From: Burkholderia sp. S171
GTDB taxonomy: Bacteria; Pseudomonadota; Gammaproteobacteria; Burkholderiales; Burkholderiaceae
Assembly (NCBI RefSeq): GCF_009766085.1
Contig: NZ_LMUF01000023.1
Span: forward strand, 1-64,000
Reading direction: 5' to 3'
Length of the DNA: 64,000 bases
Shown here: one piece after another, positions 1 through 8,136 of the stretch
How the letters are laid out: each line of letters starts with the position of its first letter
Position numbering within the stretch: the stretch's first letter is position 1
The notes under the pieces: generated by a model
The model's database searches: none
Told to the model about the DNA's origin: nothing
What the model saw: only the letters and a program-made list of their open reading frames with translations
Program-made: the position numbers and the translations under genes

Positions 1-12
1 TTCTTTGCTTCG

Positions 13-38
13 TTTCTTTGTCGCTTTGGACAAAGAAA
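13..38. repeat. Hairpin of a degenerate Burkholderia-type intergenic repeat
   Basis: Arms TTTCTTTGTC (13-22) and GACAAAGAAA (29-38) are perfect inverted copies around a 6-nt loop. The surrounding text (TTCTTTGCTTCG before it, ACGTGCTGCCACGCACAG after it) resembles the TTCTTTG-rich intergenic repeat common in Burkholderia genomes; that resemblance is from memory. It may be the 3' end signal of a gene lying left of the window. Confidence 0.5.
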
Positions 39-117
39 TGACGTGCTGCCACGCACAGTGGCTAACAGTGATAAAGAGAATATCCGACTCACGCAGACCA
101 CTAACGCCGAAAGCACC

Positions 118-225
118 ACCCCAGCACTGACCCCGACCGCTAACCCCAAAACCTAGCACCCCAGCATAACCCCGACCACTAACCCCAAAACCTAGCACCC
201 CAGCATAACCCCGACCACTAACCCC
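118..225. repeat. 39-bp tandem repeat, two full copies plus partial copies
   Basis: Two identical 39-bp units at 141-179 and 180-218 begin TAACCCCAAAACCTAGCACC. A truncated third copy starts at 219 and a diverged partial copy covers about 118-140. The array ends about 15 bp before the stop of the IclR gene on the other strand. Units abut with no spacers, so it is not a CRISPR. No function is evident. Confidence 0.85.
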
Positions 226-239
226 CAACCCCACTACAA

Positions 240-1004
240 TCAATCATGAAAAGTCTTCGCCGTCTCTTCGGCAGCAAGACGCAGATCGGGCACAAACGCG
301 AGCAGGTCGTCGAGCGCAACCCGGCCGATTGGCGCCTGCACCGCAATAGCCGCACACGCGCGATTACGATCGAGCATCACCGGCACCGCAATAGCGATCA
401 GCCCCTGCAAGTGCTCCTGATTGTTGATCGCGAGCAGCCGCCGGCGCGTCGTGCTCAACTCGCGGCGCAAAGCGTCCCGGTCGATGATGGTGCGTTCCGA
501 GTACGCGCGCAACGGCAGTGTCTCGATCATCCGCTCGCGCCGCTCACGGGGCATAAAGCTCAGCAGCAGCTTCCCACTTGCAGAACAGTGCAGGGGCACA
601 TGCGAACCCGGTTGCAAATGCATCCGCAACGGCCACTCCGTCTCCACGCGGTCGACATAGACCACGTCGTTACCCGACAACATCGTCAGGTTGCACGTCT
701 CCCCGATCTTTTCCACCAGTTGTTCGAGTAGCGCATGGCGCGCCGCCGCAGGACCGGCATGCATCAGCACGTTGACCGCAAGCGAGCGCACGCGCGGCGA
801 ACATTCATACAACCGGTCGCCAGCGCCGCGCGTGATGAGGTACGCATCCGTCAACTGCACAAGGATGCGATGCACGGTCTGCTTGGGCAGCGCGAGCGCG
901 TCGACGAGATCGGTCAGCGAAAGAGGCCGGCCCGCCTGAGCCAATGTTTCGAGTACCCGAAACGCACGCACGGCGGCTGCGTTGGATTGATTGGACGTCG
1001 ACAT
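240..1004 (-). CDS. sauR: IclR-family transcriptional regulator, SauR-like
   Basis: A 254-residue IclR-type regulator. The N-terminal winged helix-turn-helix spans about residues 15-75 (SLTDLVDALALPKQTVHRIL). The C-terminal effector domain has the IclR signatures GETCNLTML and HCSASGKLLL. I chose the ATG at 1004 because AGGAGA lies just upstream; earlier in-frame starts lack a comparable site. It is divergent from sauSTU, the arrangement known for SauR of Cupriavidus necator, so it probably controls sulfoacetate use. A perfect 8-bp inverted repeat at 1061-1084 between the two genes is its likely operator. It is clearly paralogous to the second IclR gene at 6892-7818. The family call is firm; the specific role is inferred from position. 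Confidence 0.82.
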   Translation of the reverse strand: MSTSNQSNAAAVRAFRVLETLAQAGRPLSLTDLVDALALPKQTVHRILVQLTDAYLITRGAGDRLYECSPRVRSLAVNVLMHAGPAAARHALLEQLVEKIGETCNLTMLSGNDVVYVDRVETEWPLRMHLQPGSHVPLHCSASGKLLLSFMPRERRERMIETLPLRAYSERTIIDRDALRRELSTTRRRLLAINNQEHLQGLIAIAVPVMLDRNRACAAIAVQAPIGRVALDDLLAFVPDLRLAAEETAKTFHD

Positions 1005-1060
1005 TCCGTCTCCTGAACGTCGTAAATTTTTATGGAGGATTTGCATCAATTTTATCGCTT

Positions 1061-1084
1061 TTCGGGACTACGAAATGTCCCGAA
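1061..1084. promoter_or_regulatory. Candidate SauR operator between sauR and sauS
   Basis: Arms TTCGGGAC (1061-1068) and GTCCCGAA (1077-1084) are perfect inverted copies with an 8-nt spacer. The site is about 57 bp upstream of the sauR start and 122 bp upstream of sauS. Length and symmetry suit an IclR dimer. Its TTCGGGAC arm is one base off the TTCGGAAC arm of the site before xsc. Confidence 0.6.
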
Positions 1085-1206
1085 ATCTGCATTTTCCTCG
1101 GCTGCAGGAGGGGTAGCGAGCGTTAGATCGGAAAACGGGACTTCGCTGTGCGCGTGGCTGAGTAGATTGCAAATCATCGTGATTCATTTAGCCGGAGCAA
1201 CACGTA

Positions 1207-2652
1207 ATGAACGGACATATCAGCGCAGCAGAAGTAGAGACGGTCGCCGTTGCCAGCAACATGGAACGGAATGTGGCGGAACAGGTTGCGCGGGCGCGAG
1301 CGGCGCAGAAAAATTTCGAGCACGCGGGGCAGGAGGTCCTGGACGCAGCGGCTGCCGCCGCGGCGTGGGCGATCATGGAGCCGGGCCGCAACCGGCGACT
1401 GGCAGACCTCGCCGTACGAGACACGGGCCTGGGCAACGCCGACGACAAGTTCCGCAAGAACTATCGGAAGACGCTCGGTCTCCTGCGCGATTTGCACAAC
1501 GCTAAAACCTGCGGGGTGATCAGCGAGGATTCAGCCACAGGGATTGTCGAGATCGCGCGAGCGGTGGGCGTGGTAGCGGCGATTACGCCGTCGACCAACC
1601 CCGCCGCTACGCCCGCCAACAAGATCATCAACGCGCTGAAATGCGGCAACGCAGTAATCGTTGCGCCATCGCCGAAGGGGTATTCGTCGTGCGCGTTGCT
1701 GATCGAATTCATCCACGCGCAATTCGCCAAGGCGGGCTTGTCCCGCGATCTTGTTCAGGTACTGCCGCCACCCATCACCAAGGCTGCTACAGCCGCGCTC
1801 TTGCGCCAATGCGACCTGGTTGTCGCAACGGGATCGCAGGCCAATGTCCGCATGGCATACACGAGCGGCACGCCCGCGTTCGGCGTAGGTGCGGGCAACG
1901 TGGCGTCGATCATTGCTGCATCGGCGGATCTGAATGACGCGGCGCGGAAAATCCGGCTCTCCAAGACGTTCGATAACGCCACCAGTTGTTCGTCTGAAAA
2001 CAGTGTCGTGATCGTGGAGGCGGTGTATGGGCCGACCCTCGAAGCGCTCGCTGAAAACGGCGGCGTGTTACTCGATGCGGCTCAAAAGGAACGCCTGCAA
2101 GCGGCGATGTGGACCGACGGCAAGCTCTCAGCGTGTTGCACCGCGAAATCAGCCGTTGAAATTGCGCGGCTCGCGGGTCTCGATGACGTCGCGGCCAAGG
2201 CGCCCGCTTTCCTGATGGTCGAGGAAGAGGGCTTCGGCGAGGAGCATCCGTTTTCGGGCGAAAAGCTTTCACCGGTGCTGACGGTTTACCGCGCGAGGGA
2301 TTTCAACGACGCGGCGGCTGTCGTGCAACGCATCTACGCGTACATGGGCGCGGGTCACTCGGTCGGCCTGCACTCGGCCGATCCCGCCGAGGCCGTGCAA
2401 CTCGGCATGAATTTGCCTGTTGCCCGCGTTATTTCCAATCAGGCGCATTGCCTCGCAACGGGGGGCAATTTCGACAATGGTCTGCCTTTTTCTTTGTCGA
2501 TGGGTTGCGGCACGTGGGGCCGAAACAACTTCTCCGAGAACCTCGGCTTTCGCCATTACCTGAACATCACGCGGGTCGCGTACCCCATCGAAGAACGCGT
2601 GCCGGAGATGGACGATTTACTGGGCGATTTCTTCAGGAGGTATGGCCGATGA
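1207..2652 (+). CDS. sauS: Sulfoacetaldehyde dehydrogenase (acylating)
   Basis: A 481-residue CoA-acylating aldehyde dehydrogenase of the EutE/PduP type. SauS interconverts sulfoacetyl-CoA and sulfoacetaldehyde with NAD(P)H in the cytoplasm. The catalytic cysteine lies in DNATSCSSENS at about residue 263. The Rossmann segment GVVAAITPSTNPAATPANK and the motif FGVGAGNV are typical of acylating enzymes. The ATG at 1207 follows GGAGC. The stop overlaps the sauT start (ATGA), indicating translational coupling. Its place beside a CoA ligase, an importer and an IclR regulator is what separates it from other acylating aldehyde dehydrogenases. Sequence alone would also allow another short-chain aldehyde substrate. 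Confidence 0.85.
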   Translation: MNGHISAAEVETVAVASNMERNVAEQVARARAAQKNFEHAGQEVLDAAAAAAAWAIMEPGRNRRLADLAVRDTGLGNADDKFRKNYRKTLGLLRDLHNAKTCGVISEDSATGIVEIARAVGVVAAITPSTNPAATPANKIINALKCGNAVIVAPSPKGYSSCALLIEFIHAQFAKAGLSRDLVQVLPPPITKAATAALLRQCDLVVATGSQANVRMAYTSGTPAFGVGAGNVASIIAASADLNDAARKIRLSKTFDNATSCSSENSVVIVEAVYGPTLEALAENGGVLLDAAQKERLQAAMWTDGKLSACCTAKSAVEIARLAGLDDVAAKAPAFLMVEEEGFGEEHPFSGEKLSPVLTVYRARDFNDAAAVVQRIYAYMGAGHSVGLHSADPAEAVQLGMNLPVARVISNQAHCLATGGNFDNGLPFSLSMGCGTWGRNNFSENLGFRHYLNITRVAYPIEERVPEMDDLLGDFFRRYGR

Positions 2653-4274
2653 ACACGCCTGCCACCTTGCGCGCATTGATAGACGAACGCGCCGCGCAGT
2701 TCCCCGACAAGCCCTTCCTGCTCGCGCCAGCCGACGAAGATGCCAATGCGATTTCGAATGCCAGCCGCGCGGGCGTGTTGACGTTCCGCGAATTGCGCGA
2801 CGCTTGCCAGACGCTTGACGTCCGCTTTCGCGACGTGGGCCTGAAGCCGGGCGATGTTGTCTCTGTGTTCATGGGCAACGGCATCCAGACGGCCACGCTG
2901 CTCCTCGCTGCGATGTACAGCGGGCTCGTAGCGAACCCCTTGAACCTGCTGTGCCAGCCGTCGCAGGTGCGTTATATCGTCGAGCATTCCGACACGCGGG
3001 CGATATTTGTTTCAGAGGAGTCGCGAACTGCGATCACGACTGCTATCGCCGCGTTGCGCAACGAGGGTTTCAACCGCGAGATCCTGGTCGTTACCACCGA
3101 GCCTGACACGCTTGAGGCGCCGGTGTTCGCGCCACCGGAACTCGCGCTCGCCGATGCCGCAAGGGAGTTTTCGGCGCGGCCTATGACATCGCAGTTGGAT
3201 ACCGTCAGTGAAAACCCGCCGCATGCGGAAGACGTCGCGCTTCTGATGTACACCTCCGGCACGACCGGTTTGCCTAAAGGCGTGCTTCTTACGCATCACA
3301 ACCTGATGGCGAATGCGCGCACGATCACAGCCGAGCACCGGCTCACCGCCGATGATCGCGTGCTCGCTTCACTACCGCTTTTTCACATCAACGGCTTGGT
3401 GGTGACACTTCTCGCTCCGCTGCATCACGGCGGCTCCGTCGTCGTCGCGCCACGTTTCTCCGCCCGAACGTTTTGGCGCGATGTCACGCGCCACGGCTGC
3501 ACGTGGATCAACGTCGTGCCAACGATCGTCGCTTATCTGCTCAACCAGCAGGACGATCGCGCCTTCGACCTGTCAGCGCTCAAGTTTTGCCGCAGCGCGT
3601 CGGCTGCGCTGCCGGTCGAGCATCACCGGGCGTTCGAGGCACGCTTCGGTGTCGGCGTGATCGAAACGATGGGCATGACTGAGACCGCTGCTCCAGTATT
3701 TAGCAATCCATATGACATTAATAAGAGGCGAATTGGCAGCATCGGTTTGCCCTCCGGTGCGAGCGCCCGCGTGATCGACGCGCAAGGCCGCGATTGTGCC
3801 AACGACGAATGCGGCGAGATCGTGTTGTGCGGCGAACAGGTGATGAGTGGCTACTACAAGCGCCCGGAAGAGACGCGAGCGGCGTTCACTGATGACGGCT
3901 GGCTGCGCACCGGCGACCTTGGTTACCGCGATGCGGAGGGTTACTTCTATATCAATGGCCGCTCGAAGGAATTGATTATCAAGGGCGGCGAGAACATCGC
4001 GCCGCGCGAAATTGACGAGGCCTTACTGAAGCACCCGGGCGTGCTTGATGCGGCGGCGGTCGGCTTGCCGGATCCCGCGTACGGACAGGAGATTGTCGCA
4101 TTCGTCGTTCCGCGCACGCTCGACGGTCCGCTCGCCCTTGATCTCGCCGATCTCAGGAATCACTGTCTGCGCGAACTCGGCCGCTTCAAGACGCCGAAAG
4201 AATTCCGCCTGATCGATGAACTGCCTCGCGGGCCGTCGGGCAAGGTACAGCGGCTGAAGTTGCTGGAGAGCTGA
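2649..4274 (+). CDS. sauT: Sulfoacetate-CoA ligase (AMP-forming)
   Basis: A 541-residue adenylate-forming acyl-CoA synthetase. The phosphate-binding loop reads YTSGTTGLPKGVLLTHHN at about residues 206-223, and the C-terminal hinge region reads GRSKELIIKGGENI. In the sau pathway this enzyme activates sulfoacetate to sulfoacetyl-CoA, the substrate of SauS. I chose the ATG at 2649 because AGGAGG stands 8-9 nt upstream and the start overlaps the sauS stop; a much longer in-frame reading begins inside sauS and is not credible. Closest alternatives by family are oxalyl-CoA or other short-chain acid ligases. The context supports sulfoacetate. Confidence 0.83.
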   Translation: MNTPATLRALIDERAAQFPDKPFLLAPADEDANAISNASRAGVLTFRELRDACQTLDVRFRDVGLKPGDVVSVFMGNGIQTATLLLAAMYSGLVANPLNLLCQPSQVRYIVEHSDTRAIFVSEESRTAITTAIAALRNEGFNREILVVTTEPDTLEAPVFAPPELALADAAREFSARPMTSQLDTVSENPPHAEDVALLMYTSGTTGLPKGVLLTHHNLMANARTITAEHRLTADDRVLASLPLFHINGLVVTLLAPLHHGGSVVVAPRFSARTFWRDVTRHGCTWINVVPTIVAYLLNQQDDRAFDLSALKFCRSASAALPVEHHRAFEARFGVGVIETMGMTETAAPVFSNPYDINKRRIGSIGLPSGASARVIDAQGRDCANDECGEIVLCGEQVMSGYYKRPEETRAAFTDDGWLRTGDLGYRDAEGYFYINGRSKELIIKGGENIAPREIDEALLKHPGVLDAAAVGLPDPAYGQEIVAFVVPRTLDGPLALDLADLRNHCLRELGRFKTPKEFRLIDELPRGPSGKVQRLKLLES

Positions 4275-4405
4275 TCCGCAAAGTCCGAACACCATCGACC
4301 CACGCAACGGAAGCACCGAACGCAAAAAACGCAATACGGAACAGGCAATACAGAAGCACCGATCACGAACGTCAAAGACGTCACATGGAAGAGACAGGAG
4401 ACAGC

Positions 4406-5797
4406 ATGGAACAGCAAGCGACGCAACCGCGGCGTATCAAGACGCGTCACATCATTCTCGCAGTCATGTGCCTGATGTATTTCATCTCATACATCGATCG
4501 CGTCAACATTGCCGTGGCCGGGCCCATCATCCGGCATGAGATGGGATTGACGTCGGGCCAGCTCGGGCTTGTGTTCTCCGCATTCGCGTATCCGTATGCC
4601 GTCATGCAAATCGTGGGTGGCTGGCTTGCCGACAAGTACGGACCCAAGCGCGTGCTGACCGTGCTTTCGCTCATCTGGGGCGTCGCGACGCTTGCGACCG
4701 GCTTTGCCGGCAGCGTGGCGATGCTCGTGGGCTTGCGCTTCATGCTTGGTGTGGGCGAGGGCGGTGCATTCCCGACGGCTACCCGTGCCTTTACCTACTG
4801 GATGCCCGTCGCCGAACGCGGCTTTGCGCAAGGCATCACGCATAGCTTCGCCCGGCTTGGCGGGGCCGTGACGCCGCCGCTCGTGCTCGCGGTGGTGGCA
4901 ACAGGCGGATGGCGCGATGCGTTCATTCTGCTCGGTGTCGCCAGTCTTGCGTGGACCGTGCTCTATTTGTTCGTGTTCACGAACTCTCCCGAACAGCACC
5001 GGCGCATCACGCCGCAAGAAACGGCGGAGATCGGTTATCACGTAGGCGACTGCGACCGTGCCAAACATTGCGCGACGCCGTGGCGAAAGCTGATGCACCG
5101 CATGTGGCTGGTGACCTTCGTCGATTTTTGCTACGGCTGGCTGCTGTGGGTGTATTTAACGTGGTTGCCGTCCTATCTCAAGGAATCGCGGGGATTCGAT
5201 CTCAAGCAACTCGCGCTCTTCACCGCATTGCCGCTGCTGGCGGGCGTGATTGGCGACACGCTTGGCGGAACGCTGTCCGACAAGATCTTCAAGATGACCG
5301 GCCGGCTGCGCTTCGCACGCTGTTCCGTGCTGGTAGTTGGATTGGGCGGCTCGCTCGCGTTCCTGATGCCAATGGTTAGTACAGCGAATCCCGTGACGGC
5401 CGTGCTGTTCCTGTCCGCGTCGTTCTTCTTCCTGGAGATCACCAATCCCGTGCTCTGGACACTGCCGCTCGATATCGCGGGCAAGTATGCGGGCACCGCT
5501 GGCGGCATGATGAATACCGGCTTCGGCGTAGCCGGCATGGTCTCGCCGGTTGTGTTTGGTTACCTGATCGAAACGACGGGCAGCTACAACGTGCCCTTCA
5601 CCATCTCGGCGTGCTTGCTCGCAGTAGGCATGGTGGCGGCATTGTTCATCAACCCGCTGAAGACGGTCGATGCCGACGAGGAACGCGACCGCACCGAGGC
5701 CGGTTCGCTTGGCGGCGTGCCCGCGTTCTTGCAGGCAGCACCCGGCTTGCGCCTGGAGCGGCATCACCTGCGCCGGCCGTTGCGCTGGCGCAAGTGA
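4406..5797 (+). CDS. sauU: MFS transporter, probable sulfoacetate importer
   Basis: A 463-residue major facilitator protein of the anion:cation symporter (ACS/phthalate permease) type with about 12 membrane segments. The cytoplasmic loop motif GGWLADKYGPKRVL follows the second helix. MYFISYIDRVNIAVAGP in helix 1 is typical of the ACS group. I prefer the ATG at 4406, preceded by CAGGAG at 5-nt spacing, over the ATG seven codons upstream. The gene is 131 bp after sauT in the same direction and probably shares its transcript. Substrate assignment rests on context only. The last 50 residues are a basic, low-complexity tail unlike a membrane transporter core. Confidence 0.8.
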   Translation: MEQQATQPRRIKTRHIILAVMCLMYFISYIDRVNIAVAGPIIRHEMGLTSGQLGLVFSAFAYPYAVMQIVGGWLADKYGPKRVLTVLSLIWGVATLATGFAGSVAMLVGLRFMLGVGEGGAFPTATRAFTYWMPVAERGFAQGITHSFARLGGAVTPPLVLAVVATGGWRDAFILLGVASLAWTVLYLFVFTNSPEQHRRITPQETAEIGYHVGDCDRAKHCATPWRKLMHRMWLVTFVDFCYGWLLWVYLTWLPSYLKESRGFDLKQLALFTALPLLAGVIGDTLGGTLSDKIFKMTGRLRFARCSVLVVGLGGSLAFLMPMVSTANPVTAVLFLSASFFFLEITNPVLWTLPLDIAGKYAGTAGGMMNTGFGVAGMVSPVVFGYLIETTGSYNVPFTISACLLAVGMVAALFINPLKTVDADEERDRTEAGSLGGVPAFLQAAPGLRLERHHLRRPLRWRK

Positions 5798-5826
5798 CGT
5801 TCAGCGCTTGCAGTTAGCCCTTGAGA

Positions 5827-6738
5827 TTAGCCCTTGAGCTTGCGCAGGCGCCAGATAAGGCTCGATGTATCGTAGCGATTCCCACCGAGCGCCTGTACGT
5901 CGCCATAGAACTGGTCGACAAGCGCTGTCACGGGAAGGGAAGCGCCGTTGCGCTTCCCTTCGTCGAGACAGAAGCCCAGGTCCTTGCGCATCCAGTCGAC
6001 GGCAAAGCCGTAGTCGAATTTGCCGTCGATCATGGTCTTGCCGCGATTGTCCATCTGCCAGCTTGCTGCCGCGCCTTTGCCGATTACATCGAGTACGAGC
6101 GGCATGTCGAGGCCCGACAGCTGGCCGAAATTAACAGCCTCGGACAAGCCCTGAACCAGGCCGGCGATGCAGATCTGGTTGACCATCTTCGCGAGTTGTC
6201 CCGCGCCGGCCGGTCCGATTAACGTAACGGCCGTCGCGTAGTGATCAAGGGTAGCGTGGACGCGTTCAAACACTTCCGGCGCACCGCCGCACATGATGGT
6301 GAGCTTGCCGTTTTGCGCGCCCGCCTGGCCGCCCGACACAGGCGCGTCGATGAAGGCCAGCCCGCGGGCGTCTGCAATCTCCGCCAGTTCACGCGCGACG
6401 TTGGCGGATGCGGTGGTGTGATCGACGAAGGCGGCGCCCGCGATCATGCCGGCGAAAGCGCCGTCGTCGCCTAGCGCGATGCTGCGCAGGTCATCGTCGT
6501 TGCCCACGCACGCCAGCACCAGGTCTGCCTTCGACGCGGCTTCGCGCGGTGTCCGCGCCGCCTGTCCGCCGTGCTCGGCTACCCATTGTTCGGCCTTGGC
6601 GTAGGTTCGGTTGTACACCGTGACGTCGAGGCCGGCTTTGGCAAGGTGGCCGGCCATCGGATAACCCATCACGCCCAAGCCAAGAAACGCGACACGGCGT
6701 ACGGGGCTGCTTGAAGAGGAGTTTGCAGGTTCGGTCAC
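5827..6738 (-). CDS. NAD(P)-dependent beta-hydroxyacid dehydrogenase (3-hydroxyisobutyrate dehydrogenase family)
   Basis: A 303-residue protein with the N-terminal nucleotide-binding motif FLGLGVMGYPMAGHLAKAG (about residues 18-36) and the substrate-binding signature DAPVSGGQAGAQNG. The catalytic lysine is expected in GAGQLAKMVNQI. The start is GTG at 6738, after AAAGGA at 7-8 nt. It is convergent with sauU and is followed in the same direction upstream by the second IclR gene. The family includes tartronate semialdehyde, 3-hydroxyisobutyrate and sulfolactaldehyde reductases (YihU type). A role on a sulfonated aldehyde is possible given the neighbours but nothing in the sequence proves it. 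Confidence 0.75.
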   Translation of the reverse strand: MTEPANSSSSSPVRRVAFLGLGVMGYPMAGHLAKAGLDVTVYNRTYAKAEQWVAEHGGQAARTPREAASKADLVLACVGNDDDLRSIALGDDGAFAGMIAGAAFVDHTTASANVARELAEIADARGLAFIDAPVSGGQAGAQNGKLTIMCGGAPEVFERVHATLDHYATAVTLIGPAGAGQLAKMVNQICIAGLVQGLSEAVNFGQLSGLDMPLVLDVIGKGAAASWQMDNRGKTMIDGKFDYGFAVDWMRKDLGFCLDEGKRNGASLPVTALVDQFYGDVQALGGNRYDTSSLIWRLRKLKG

Positions 6739-6891
6739 GGGTGGATCCTTTCAGGGTCGAGAGAGAAAACTCGATTATCCCAGCGATGCGAGGCGCCTGC
6801 TGCACTGCCCCCGTCTTGAGCGCTAGGCGACTGCATCGATCCTTAAATATCAGCACCGGCGACCATTTCCCGCTACCCGGATGTACTAGAA

Positions 6892-7818
6892 CTAGAAAGT
6901 CTTCGCAAGCGCCCGCGCAGCTTCCTGCATCCGTGGGACGAATTCGAGCGCGCGTGACAGCGGAGCCCGTGAGACGGGCGCATGCACGGCGATGGCCGCA
7001 ATGCATTGGCCACTTGCATCCGTCACGGGCGCGGCCGCGCAAACGATGCCAACCACGAACTCCTCATTGTCGATACCGATGCGCTTGTGCGAGGTCCGGT
7101 CAAGTTCGGCGTCGAGTAGCTCAGGGTCGGTGATGGTGTTTGGCGTGAGCCGCTCAAATTTCAACGCGCGAACGATCGCACTGCGCTGTTCGCGCGGTTG
7201 CATTGAAAGCAGCAGCTTGCCGCTGGCGCTGCAATAAACGGGTACGTGAGAGCCAGGTTTCAGATCAAGACGCAACGGCCAGGGTGCTTCCATCCTGTCG
7301 AGATAGAGCACTTGCGCCCCGTGAAGCATGGTCAGGTTGCAGGTTTCGCCGAGATCGGCGACGAGGTGAGCGAGGATCGCATGACGCAGGCGGCGTGCGC
7401 AGGAGTGCATCATCACGCCAAGTCCCAGTTGAGCCAGGCGTGGCCCGATGACATAGGCGTTCTTCTGATCAGGTGCGCGAATCACGAGACCACTCGCTTC
7501 CAGAGAAGCCAGCATCCTATGCAGCGATGCCTTCGGCAAGCCCACGTCGTCTGCAATGTCGGCTAGCGACACCGGTCCCTCTGCGGCGACCAGATGTTCG
7601 AGCAGTGCGAAGGTGCGCAGCGTCGGGGTGTCTGCTTCCTTCATCTGCGTCATGCCGGAAAACGGGTCGTTCAAGTCGTAGGTGAAGCTTTTGGCTTCGG
7701 TCGTTTGAGCGGTGACGTGGCGGCTTTGATTGGGGGCGCCAAACTGAATTCGAGAACGCGCGTCATCGACGTCGGACAGGTCCTTGGTAGCGGTCGTTTC
7801 GGAGTAGTCGGTCGGCAC
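6892..7818 (-). CDS. IclR-family transcriptional regulator (second copy)
   Basis: A 308-residue IclR regulator. The helix-turn-helix lies at about residues 65-125 (SLADIADDVGLPKASLHRML). The effector domain contains GETCNLTMLHG and CSASGKLLLSMQPRE, very like the SauR-like protein. The start is uncertain: the GTG at 7818 gives a 55-residue N-terminal extension unusual for the family, while the ATG at 7653 would give a standard length but has no clear ribosome site. Transcription probably begins at the minus-strand promoter with -35 at 7913-7918 and -10 at 7890-7895. The palindrome at 7855-7871 would then sit in the leader and allow autoregulation. The same promoter-operator arrangement precedes xsc. 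Confidence 0.8.
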   Translation of the reverse strand: MPTDYSETTATKDLSDVDDARSRIQFGAPNQSRHVTAQTTEAKSFTYDLNDPFSGMTQMKEADTPTLRTFALLEHLVAAEGPVSLADIADDVGLPKASLHRMLASLEASGLVIRAPDQKNAYVIGPRLAQLGLGVMMHSCARRLRHAILAHLVADLGETCNLTMLHGAQVLYLDRMEAPWPLRLDLKPGSHVPVYCSASGKLLLSMQPREQRSAIVRALKFERLTPNTITDPELLDAELDRTSHKRIGIDNEEFVVGIVCAAAPVTDASGQCIAAIAVHAPVSRAPLSRALEFVPRMQEAARALAKTF

Positions 7819-7854
7819 GTTGAATCCGGGGTTGTCTCTGTTTTATAAATTAAA

Positions 7855-7871
7855 CGGAACATAATATTCCG
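7855..7871. promoter_or_regulatory. Candidate IclR operator in the iclR2 leader
   Basis: CGGAAC (7855-7860) and ATTCCG (7866-7871) form an imperfect inverted repeat with a 5-nt spacer. It lies 18 nt downstream of the predicted -10 box of the minus-strand iclR2 promoter. It matches in form and position the site at 12325-12341 before xsc. Confidence 0.65.
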
Positions 7872-7888
7872 AAAAATGCATATTTATG

Positions 7889-7951
7889 AAAGATAAAATA
7901 CCCTCGATCCACCGTCAATCCGCATTTACAATAAACGGTATGATTTGTATC
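7889..7951. promoter_or_regulatory. Divergent promoter block for iclR2 (minus) and phnW (plus), copy A
   Basis: This 63-bp block recurs inverted at 12243-12305 with 59 of 63 bases identical. It contains two back-to-back sigma-70-like promoters. On the minus strand TTGACG (7918-7913), a 17-nt spacer and TATCTT (7895-7890) face iclR2. On the plus strand TTTACA (7925-7930), a 17-nt spacer and TATCCA (7948-7953) face phnW. The block repetition is seen directly; promoter function is inferred from the boxes and their spacing. Confidence 0.75.
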
Positions 7952-8136
7952 CAATAATGGTGGGATTGCATGCCGAAACATGGCTGGGACCTCAAAAAAG
8001 ACGACGGGCGGTTAAAATGTCGGCACGCGCTGAGGGCCTTGCCAGACGTGAACGCCTCGCAGCCTGCAAAATCACACGCTCATTGACTCTTCGTGCAGCC
8101 TTTACACGCCACACATCGATACTGGACACCCTTCCC

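Noticed and set aside
118..225. CRISPR array
   Set aside because: The units are directly joined with no unique spacers, and no cas gene is present.
2448..2648. Longer N-terminus for SauT
   Set aside because: It lies inside sauS in another frame, while a strong AGGAGG precedes the ATG at 2649.
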